DNA of 47,125 bases, from positions 1 to 47,125 of the forward strand of contig CAXRDP010000057.1 in assembly GCA_964229545.1 (NCBI GenBank). Reading direction: 5' to 3'. The translations under genes and the position numbers were made by a program. Source of the stretch: UBA724 sp964229545. Its GTDB lineage: Bacteria > Bacteroidota > Bacteroidia > Flavobacteriales > Flavobacteriaceae. The notes beneath the pieces are model-generated. The model did not search any database. It saw nothing but the letters and a program-made list of their open reading frames with translations, and was not told the DNA's origin. Positions 43,201 to 47,125 of this stretch are shown piece after piece (positions within the stretch are counted from its first letter, which is position 1; each line of letters starts with the position of its first letter).

Positions 43201-44470
43201 TTAAAATCCCGGCGCCTATGTTTTCAGGGTTCAAGCGGTTGACTTCGTTGTCAGGAAAAGCATTGGGATTGGAGGTGGTAAAGAAGTTGGCTGACAAATC
43301 GTCGAGGCGCACTTTGTCGGGGTTGGCTTCTGCCAAGTCTTGAAGTGCAACCAAGTTGCGTACATTGTTGGTCTGGGCGTTGCGGTTGGTCACCCACACC
43401 TCTATCCGCGTGATTTGCACAGGCGAATTGATATAAGGATAGGTCGCGATGGCCTTGTCATAGCTATCACGAAAATACTGTGCCAAGAAGAAGTGCCGGT
43501 CGTCCTCATAATCCAGAGCAAAAAGGGAAAATTCTTCCAAGGTGCCATCGCCAGAGGCAATTACGCTTTGGGTTTGGGAACGTTGCTCAGAAACAACAGT
43601 GGAAATATTGGTATTGCCAAATTTCAAATCGGCCTTGACTCCAAACAGACTTTGGGCACCCTGTATCAGTTTGCTGTTGAGTGGCATACTCACATTTCCC
43701 ACTTCCAGTTTTTGCAGAATGCCATCTTCATCACCACTATAGCCCTCGCCCAATCCTCGGATGCGGTCTACCCCACGGCTGGCCGCAGCCGCAGCCGCAC
43801 CTACGCCGCCGCCAATGCCTATGTCATCTACAGCAGGTGGAAAAAACTCCAGTTTGATAAGGTTTTGAAAATCAAAAGTCGATTGGGTGTCATAGTTGGC
43901 ATTGATGCGCAAACGGCTCCCGATATTTCCTGTCAGGCCCAAGCTGATGCGTTGGTCAAAATCAAATCCAAAACTGCTTTGGTTGCGAGGAGACAAAGAG
44001 GGATTTCCGGATTTTTGATAGCGTACGCCCAAATCCAAACCAACCGATCCTTGAGGAACAATCTGAATAGTTTGCCCTCCAAATATGCTTTCAAACAAAT
44101 CAGAGCGCACATAAAAATCGGGCAGTAAGTTGTTCTGAGCCGAAGGGTCCTCTACCGCGCCCGACAACGCCTGTTGTTTTTCATTGATGTAGGCTCTGGT
44201 CTTTTCACGCAAAACCATCGCGCTGTATTCTTCCGGAGTGAGGGTGAGCGGTGCGCGAATGTCAAATTCTCCCACTTTTACGGTATACACATACAAATCC
44301 AACGCAGCGTTGTAGGTGTAATTCTGCACAAAAGATTTTGGAGGTTCCTTCAATGCCAAGTTTTGTAGGGTTGGTGAAAGCTGTAAGCTGTCGTTTTGGG
44401 CATACAACATGCCCGAAAGTATGCCTACCACCCACAAAACGAATAAATGTCTTAAAGGCTTATGCGCCAT
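37241..44470 (-). CDS. sprA: SprA (Sov), outer-membrane translocon of the type IX secretion system
   Basis: A 2409-residue protein. It begins with a signal peptide (LFVLWVVGILSGMLYAQ) and shows the T9SS translocon features: a huge single-chain outer-membrane barrel (36 strands in the known structure) with a large periplasmic/extracellular lumen, here visible as a long run of beta-strand patterns from residue 140 to the end RSGITLRYNFGN. Conserved SprA stretches include GSVGLDLGVRYQKSGNPSLSPRNQ near residue 155 and RINANYDTQSTFDFQN near 185, and DLSYNEDVLS-type motifs further on. Residues 225-230 are six alanines. It sits between ruvA (six bases upstream) and gcvH, the usual flavobacterial place. 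It exports proteins with T9SS C-terminal domains, none of which is encoded in this window. Confidence 0.96.
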   Translation of the reverse strand: MAHKPLRHLFVLWVVGILSGMLYAQNDSLQLSPTLQNLALKEPPKSFVQNYTYNAALDLYVYTVKVGEFDIRAPLTLTPEEYSAMVLREKTRAYINEKQQALSGAVEDPSAQNNLLPDFYVRSDLFESIFGGQTIQIVPQGSVGLDLGVRYQKSGNPSLSPRNQSSFGFDFDQRISLGLTGNIGSRLRINANYDTQSTFDFQNLIKLEFFPPAVDDIGIGGGVGAAAAAASRGVDRIRGLGEGYSGDEDGILQKLEVGNVSMPLNSKLIQGAQSLFGVKADLKFGNTNISTVVSEQRSQTQSVIASGDGTLEEFSLFALDYEDDRHFFLAQYFRDSYDKAIATYPYINSPVQITRIEVWVTNRNAQTNNVRNLVALQDLAEANPDKVRLDDLSANFFTTSNPNAFPDNEVNRLNPENIGAGILTDQIRDIATTTDGFGTLSAVVQEGVDYAVLESARKLNSNEYSFHSQLGYISLNQKLGNDEVLAVAYQFTLGGQTYQVGEFAGDGIPSTSVTGGIGQPNQQLTNNSLVVKLLRSPLTQVEQPVWDLMMKNIYNIGAYQLDQEGFVFNLLYTDPSPINYITPADANIWPETLDEQVLLAVFGLDKLNVYNDIQNGGDGFFDFVDGVTVDRENGRIIFPAVEPFGSFLFEKLQSSNSEDYDIPASFNANQKKYVFPELYKLTQAEAEDFASQNKFQLKGRYRSSGGGGGISLGAFNVPRGSVRVSAGGRLLQEGVDYTVNYQLGRVTILDEGLKNSNIPIEVSTENNSFFGQQKKRFTGVNVEHKFSDTFLMGATVMNLSERPLTQKANYGLEPVNNTMFGLSGNFSKEVPFLTRMANKLPNIDTEVPSNISFQGEIAYLLSRSPRGAEFEGRATTYVDDFEGAQSNLDMRDVLSWSLSSVPAANVEGSAVAVDDLRSGYGRARLAWYNIDPIFYSSRRPSEISDNDMSRDETRRIFIEEIFPQQDLVQGQTSVQYTMDLAYYPAEKGPYNNSTAAEFTANIDEHWAGITRALTTTNFDQANVEYIEFWLLDTFSNNPELDNDSLGDLIFNLGSISEDVLRDGRKQYENGLPGTDGAALTHTTGWGRTPATQSLVYAFDASADNRSLQDVGFDGLADSDEGVVYTNGPSDDPAGDNYQYFLQASGSVLDRYKRYNGTDGNSILQVTENNRGSYTRPDSEDLNVDNTMNTIDSYFEYRIPIQKNMQVGAHPFLADVRVNTNVQLPNGTSTTSRWLQFKIPVLPEYYDSPAFMPFFEAVNGISDLRSIRFMRMWLKGFTKPVVLRFGTLDIVRGDWIRYTSPLNNDNINHPNTSFDISTVNILENENRIPINYKLPPGVEREQLNNFNTTIRQNEQSLSLRVQDLEPEDSRGVYKSIDIDMRQYKRLKMFVHAESLPNQPSLPGSGAQEDFDKRLVAFLRIGTDLTENYYQIEVPLKPTAYTQGVSNNLTAEEVWQPQSNSIDIPLDLLTRIKAAAITQRNFEGATYFNEDLELIDEFTAISSLPGDRKYKVAIKGNPTIGQIRTLMVGVKNPSQTAGDQLYGEVWFNELRLSEIDTQGGWAAVAELDANIADFATVNLNGNISTVGFGNIDQTPNQRSQEDVHGYGVNTNVNMGQLLPKKWGVQLPVSYSFSEEFVTPKYDPFYQDLELQDRLDASERSSQRDSIRNQAISYTKLKSINLIGVRKQRGPEQKKDFFDIENFDFSYAYNEEKRNDYEIEDYTYRNVRMGAGYQYNFNPLTIEPLAKNNFLRSKKYLQWLSAINLNPIPTNISLSANINRTFNSQRFREVYLEGVDAARQLALPELQQRNYLFDWIFTLNHNLTNSLRFDFTATSNHIVRNYFESDATGATVVNQELDIWDGFWDFGDQDRFNQRFGLTYNIPFRLIPLLSFMDGTYSYSGDFNWQRGSSALSQVADDQGNALGVVNTIQNANTHNLNANLNLNILYRALKLEKNRKASARKKTKTQILNSLIGLTTAVRRVQFSYSENNGTVLPGYTQNIGFFGTSNPGLAFSLGDQRDIRFEAAKRGWLTEFPNFNEQFTQVHNTQFSYTAEVDLLEGMQLELNGNRNYSENNAENFLVSNGSYQPLTPIQYGNFEISTILIKTAFSSGEVDDQTFENLKSNRLAVAQRLANARGLDPNDVDADGFPRGYGKTNQAVLIPAFLAAYSGSDVQTVDLGATRSTPLPNWSLQYTGLMRMKFFKKHFRRFSLAHGYRASHTLNAFNTNLEYNPDAPNALDQGGNFLNEILYTNVNLVEEFNPLIKIDFELKNSIQFSTEIRRDRALSLSLDNNLLTETSGKEFTLGMGYRLKSVPFKTNLGGKKTTLKGDINFKADLSVRDNITIIRNLDLLNNQVTAGQRLWSLKFSADYALSRNLTALFFYDHNFSKFAISTAFPQTNIRSGITLRYNFGN

Positions 44471-44476
44471 TTGTGT

Positions 44477-45058
44477 CTATAATTTGTTTAACGCATTGCG
44501 AATAAGTCGTTCTACGCTCATTTCGGGTTCGACAGCCAGCAAGTCATCCAACACCTTGTTGCATTGCTTGGTTTGATAACCCAAAACTTCTAAGGCAGAT
44601 AACGCTTCATCCCTGTGCGTATTGCTTACAGACACAGAAAAATCAGCATCCTCAACCAGCCCTACGACTTTGTCTTTCAAGTCAATCACTACGCGTTGGG
44701 CGGTTTTGGCACCAATGCCTTTGACAGATTGTATAAGTGGCACTTGTTCGGTGCGGATGGCTTGACAAATTTCTTGAGGTGTCAGCGACGACAACATCGT
44801 CCGGGCCGTATTGGCGCCTATGCCCGATACCCCTATCAACAAACGAAACACCCGACGTTCCAAATTTGTAGCAAATCCATAGAGTGTGTGGGCGTCTTCG
44901 CGTACTTGCAAATGCGTATAAAGCTGAATGGACTCATCCTCGGGCAACTGCCCATAGGTGTGTAGCGAAATATGAACCAAATAGCCCACCCCTTGGCAAT
45001 CGATAACGACCTCGGTGGGTGATTTTTCTACCAGTCTGCCTTTGAGCTGTGTAATCAT
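44477..45058 (-). CDS. ruvA: Holliday junction DNA helicase subunit RuvA
   Basis: A 193-residue protein: OB-fold domain at the N-terminus (MITQLKGRLVEKSPTEVVIDCQGVGY), tandem helix-hairpin-helix motifs (LLIGVSGIGANTARTMLSSL and VKGIGAKTAQRVVIDLKDK, about 70-135) and a C-terminal domain that contacts RuvB. It forms the tetramer that binds the four-way junction. It is six bases ahead of sprA, so very likely transcribed with it. A -7 box lies ten bases upstream. Confidence 0.97.
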   Translation of the reverse strand: MITQLKGRLVEKSPTEVVIDCQGVGYLVHISLHTYGQLPEDESIQLYTHLQVREDAHTLYGFATNLERRVFRLLIGVSGIGANTARTMLSSLTPQEICQAIRTEQVPLIQSVKGIGAKTAQRVVIDLKDKVVGLVEDADFSVSVSNTHRDEALSALEVLGYQTKQCNKVLDDLLAVEPEMSVERLIRNALNKL

Positions 45059-45068
45059 AAGCGAAACC

Positions 45069-45076
45069 CAAATGTA
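45069..45076 (-). promoter_or_regulatory. candidate -7 box (TACATTTG) for ruvA-sprA
   Basis: On the minus strand TACATTTG matches TAnnTTTG and ends ten bases before ruvA. The closest TTG is only 11 bases further, so the -33 element is unclear. If active it would drive ruvA-sprA-gcvH independent of ruvB-queG. Confidence 0.35.
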
Positions 45077-45106
45077 ACGAATATTTTCAAGCCTGAAATG
45101 CGGGAA

Positions 45107-46036
45107 TTAGGCCTGTTTTAAAAAATTCAAATTGCGCTTCAATCCTTTGTATTGGGTGCGCTGCACGGCACTGCGCTCAAACAAACGGTCAAAAACCGCC
45201 TCTGTGATTTCATGCCAGTCGGACTGTGTCATGGACAACAGCTCGGGGTGGGGCGCAAACAAAGGTTCTCTGTGGGCTTTCGAAAAACGATTCCACGGAC
45301 AAACGTCTTGACACACATCACACCCAAAGGCCCAGTTGTCAAACTTGCCTTTGACCTCTTGTGGGATGGCCTCTTTGAGCTCAATGGTAAAGTAGGAAAT
45401 ACACTTGCTGCCATCGACTTTGTAGGGCGCTACAATGGCCTCGGTCGGGCATGCATCAATGCAAGCCGTGCAAGTACCACAGTGGTCTGTGGTGGGGTTG
45501 TCATAGTCTAGGGCCAAGTCAATGATGAGTTCGGCTATAAAGAAAAAAGACCCCTTTTGTTGGCTGATGAGGTTGGTGTTTTTGCCCATCCATCCCAAAC
45601 CGCTTTTGGCCGCCCACGCCTTGTCCAATACGGGAGCCGAATCGACAAAGGCACGCCCCGATACCGCGCCGATTTCCTCCTCGATACAGTGCATCAGTTC
45701 TTTGAGTTTGGCTTTGATCACATGGTGGTAATCGGCCCCATAGGCATACTTGGAAATTTTGGGCGCTGTGGGGTCTTGCTGGGTTTGTTCGGGATAATAA
45801 TTGAGTAAAAGCGACACCACACTTTTGGCACCCGGCACCAGTTTGGTAGGGTCTAGACGTTTGTCAAAGTTGCGTTCCATATAGCCCATTTTACCATGGT
45901 GCCCTTTGTTGAGCCAGGCTTCCAGTCGGGGGGCTTCTTCTTCTAAAAATCCGGCTTGAGAAATGCCACACGACAGAAAACCCAGACGTTGGGCATGCTG
46001 CTTGATGCGTTGGGTATGGCGGGTTTGGGGATTCAA
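45107..46036 (-). CDS. queG: Epoxyqueuosine reductase
   Basis: A 309-residue cobalamin- and Fe-S-dependent enzyme that reduces epoxyqueuosine to queuosine in tRNA. The two 4Fe-4S cluster motifs are HCGTCTACIDACPTEAI (about residues 194-210) and FGCDVCQDVCPWNRFS (about 236-252). The catalytic aspartate lies in RAFVDSAPVLDKAWA near residue 132. It lacks the HEAT-repeat C-terminus of longer forms, as expected for about 309-residue members. Its start overlaps the ruvB stop by four bases. Confidence 0.96.
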   Translation of the reverse strand: MNPQTRHTQRIKQHAQRLGFLSCGISQAGFLEEEAPRLEAWLNKGHHGKMGYMERNFDKRLDPTKLVPGAKSVVSLLLNYYPEQTQQDPTAPKISKYAYGADYHHVIKAKLKELMHCIEEEIGAVSGRAFVDSAPVLDKAWAAKSGLGWMGKNTNLISQQKGSFFFIAELIIDLALDYDNPTTDHCGTCTACIDACPTEAIVAPYKVDGSKCISYFTIELKEAIPQEVKGKFDNWAFGCDVCQDVCPWNRFSKAHREPLFAPHPELLSMTQSDWHEITEAVFDRLFERSAVQRTQYKGLKRNLNFLKQA

Positions 46037-47055
46037 AACAAACCGCCCTGGGCGCCTCCTTTGGTACGGCCTAAGTGTTGGTAGGCCAGGTCGGTCACTT
46101 CTCGTCCGCGGGGCGTACGAACGATAAATCCTTGTTGTATCAGAAAAGGCTCATAGACTTCTTCCAAGGTTTCGGCACTTTCAGACACCGCCGTTGCCAG
46201 GGTGTTAATGCCTACAGGGCCTCCCTTGAACTTGTCGAGCATGGTGGTCAAAATCTTGTTGTCCATCTCGTCCAAACCGTGGGCATCGACATGCAAGGCT
46301 TCGAGACCAAATTTGGAAATGTCCATGTCGATGGTGCCATTGCCTTTGATCTGTGCAAAATCGCGGATGCGACGCAGCAAGGCATTGGCAATACGTGGGG
46401 TGCCACGGCTGCGACCTGCAATCTCTACGGCGGCGTTGGGCACTATGGGTATGTTGAGGATGTCCGAACTGCGTTCTACAATGGTAGATAGCACTTCGGT
46501 GGTGTAGTATTCGAGTCGGCAGTTGATGCCAAAACGCGCCCGCATGGGTGCGGTCAGCAAGCCTGAGCGGGTGGTGGCGCCAATAAGAGTAAAGGGGTTG
46601 AGGTTGATTTCGACCGTACGGGCATTGGGCCCCGATTCGATCATAATGTCGATTTTGTAATCCTCCATGGCCGAGTATAGGTACTCTTCTACCACCGGGC
46701 TCAGCCGATGGATTTCGTCTATAAACAGCACGTCGCGGGGTTCGAGGTTGGTCAGCAAGCCGGCCAGATCGCCAGGTTTGTCGAGGACAGGACCCGAGGT
46801 GACTTTGACCGCCACACCCAACTCGTTGGCTAATATATGTGCCAAGGTGGTTTTTCCCAGTCCGGGTGGGCCGTGAAGGAGTGTGTGGTCGAGGGCGTCC
46901 TCGCGCTGGTTGGCGGCTTGGACAAACACCTGTAGGTTGTCCAACACCAAGGGCTGCCCCATAAAATCATCAAAGCGTAGGGGGCGCAGGGCGCGGTCGA
47001 TGTCTTGCTCTTCGGAAGTGAGGTGGGCGCCGCTTGGGTCTAAATGCTCGTTCAT
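46033..47055 (-). CDS. ruvB: Holliday junction branch migration ATPase RuvB
   Basis: A 340-residue AAA+ motor. Walker A HGPPGLGKTTLAHI (about 60-73), Walker B VLFIDEIHRLSP, sensor-1 LIGATTRSGLLTAPMRARFG and the C-terminal winged-helix region (GLDEMDNKIL ... FIVRTPRGREVT) are all present. It drives branch migration with RuvA. Gene order ruvB-queG-ruvA, with queG between the two partners, and the adjacent terminator of an upstream gene indicate that ruvB is the first gene of its operon. Confidence 0.97.
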   Translation of the reverse strand: MNEHLDPSGAHLTSEEQDIDRALRPLRFDDFMGQPLVLDNLQVFVQAANQREDALDHTLLHGPPGLGKTTLAHILANELGVAVKVTSGPVLDKPGDLAGLLTNLEPRDVLFIDEIHRLSPVVEEYLYSAMEDYKIDIMIESGPNARTVEINLNPFTLIGATTRSGLLTAPMRARFGINCRLEYYTTEVLSTIVERSSDILNIPIVPNAAVEIAGRSRGTPRIANALLRRIRDFAQIKGNGTIDMDISKFGLEALHVDAHGLDEMDNKILTTMLDKFKGGPVGINTLATAVSESAETLEEVYEPFLIQQGFIVRTPRGREVTDLAYQHLGRTKGGAQGGLF

Positions 47056-47060
47056 CTATC

Positions 47061-47089
47061 CAAAGATAGCAAAAAGAAAAACCCGCCAA
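47061..47089 (-). promoter_or_regulatory. candidate promoter of ruvB-queG
   Basis: On the minus strand TATCTTTG (47061-47068) lies 18 bases after a TTG (47087-47089) and five bases before the ruvB ATG. The box is overlapped by a small inverted repeat CTATC-CAAA-GATAG (47056-47069). The -33 element falls within the terminator stem of the gene off the right edge. Confidence 0.45.
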
Positions 47090-47099
47090 AAGGCGGGTT
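47080..47099 (-). terminator. intrinsic terminator of a leftward gene beyond the right edge
   Basis: Arms AACCCGCC and GGCGGGTT with AAAA loop, eight pairs, followed on the minus strand by TTTTTCTTTTT. It marks the end of a transcript that enters from the right, before ruvB begins. Confidence 0.85.
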
Positions 47100-47125
47100 G
47101 TTATCGGAATCAGCAACAAACTTTA

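Noticed and set aside
43340..44128. 262-codon open frame on the plus strand opposite sprA
   Set aside because: It lies wholly inside the sprA coding sequence, has no recognisable domain and mirrors the codon pattern of sprA; long antisense frames are expected over such a gene.
1..47125. CRISPR arrays, tRNA or rRNA genes, insertion sequences, prophage or defence islands
   Set aside because: No direct-repeat arrays, cloverleaf-like sequence, transposase, integrase or toxin-antitoxin pair seen in either strand; nearly all bases are in recognisable housekeeping or envelope genes.

Overview
The window is a gene-dense, plasmid-free looking stretch of chromosome from a member of the Bacteroidota, most likely order Flavobacteriales. 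The evidence is the set of genes and neighbourhoods: a SprA (T9SS translocon) gene between ruvA and gcvH, a PorG-like/uppS/bamA/skp/skp block, a FolK-deoxynucleoside kinase fusion, Bacteroidota-type ClpP, and promoter boxes of the form TAnnTTTG instead of TATAAT. Base composition is mid-GC and fairly even. I see no tRNA, rRNA, CRISPR array, insertion sequence, prophage or integrase, and no gene-free stretch longer than about 100 bases.

Layout. 1-3.5 kb: the 5' part of mutS (runs off the left edge), a SpoU/TrmH-type RNA methyltransferase and the folK-dNK fusion. 3.5-7.3 kb: an overlapping trio sppA, a YhhQ-type queuosine-precursor transporter and a secreted serine hydrolase. 7.3-9.6 kb: DUF2797 protein and a GH3-family adenylating enzyme, divergent. 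9.6-14.4 kb: leftward tig-clpP-clpX (protein quality control), and pdxJ with an alpha/beta hydrolase. 14.5-21.1 kb: rightward envelope block: a CBS-less remnant protein, nadK, PorG-like T9SS protein, uppS, bamA and two Skp/OmpH chaperones, closed by a clear terminator; then murI. 21.9-24 kb: gamma carbonic anhydrase, Nfu-type Fe-S carrier, tsaB. 24-29.8 kb: a leftward five-gene tripartite ABC efflux operon (ATPase, two MacB-like permeases, MacA-like adaptor, TolC-like channel). 29.9-34.8 kb: a leftward cytochrome-oxidase accessory operon (ctaB, two subunit III genes, subunit IV, a cysteine-less SCO-like protein, SCO, DUF420, a small CxxC protein); the catalytic subunits I and II are not here. 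34.9-36.4 kb: two tandem TonB genes. 36.5-47 kb: leftward ruvB-queG-ruvA-sprA-gcvH-vanZ.

How it fits together. Much of the window serves the cell envelope: lipid carrier (UppS), peptidoglycan precursor (MurI), outer-membrane protein insertion (BamA plus Skp), type IX secretion (SprA, PorG-like), TonB energisation and drug or lipid efflux. The respiratory operon supplies haem and copper assembly factors. Housekeeping genes for DNA repair (MutS, RuvAB), tRNA modification (QueG, TsaB, TrmH-like) and proteolysis fill the rest.

The most unusual features I could find are: every one of the five tail-to-tail gene pairs overlaps, three of them through interlocked stop codons; a perfect palindrome inside the spacer of the predicted oxidase-operon promoter; a perfect palindrome in the efflux-operon leader; a set of little-described copper/thiol candidates in the oxidase operon; a PorG-like gene that begins at a T7 tract with no usable ATG; and a conserved protein reduced to its C-terminal domain. 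I did not find a self-contained novel defence or mobile system. All assignments are from reading the sequence and remembered family knowledge; no search was run.
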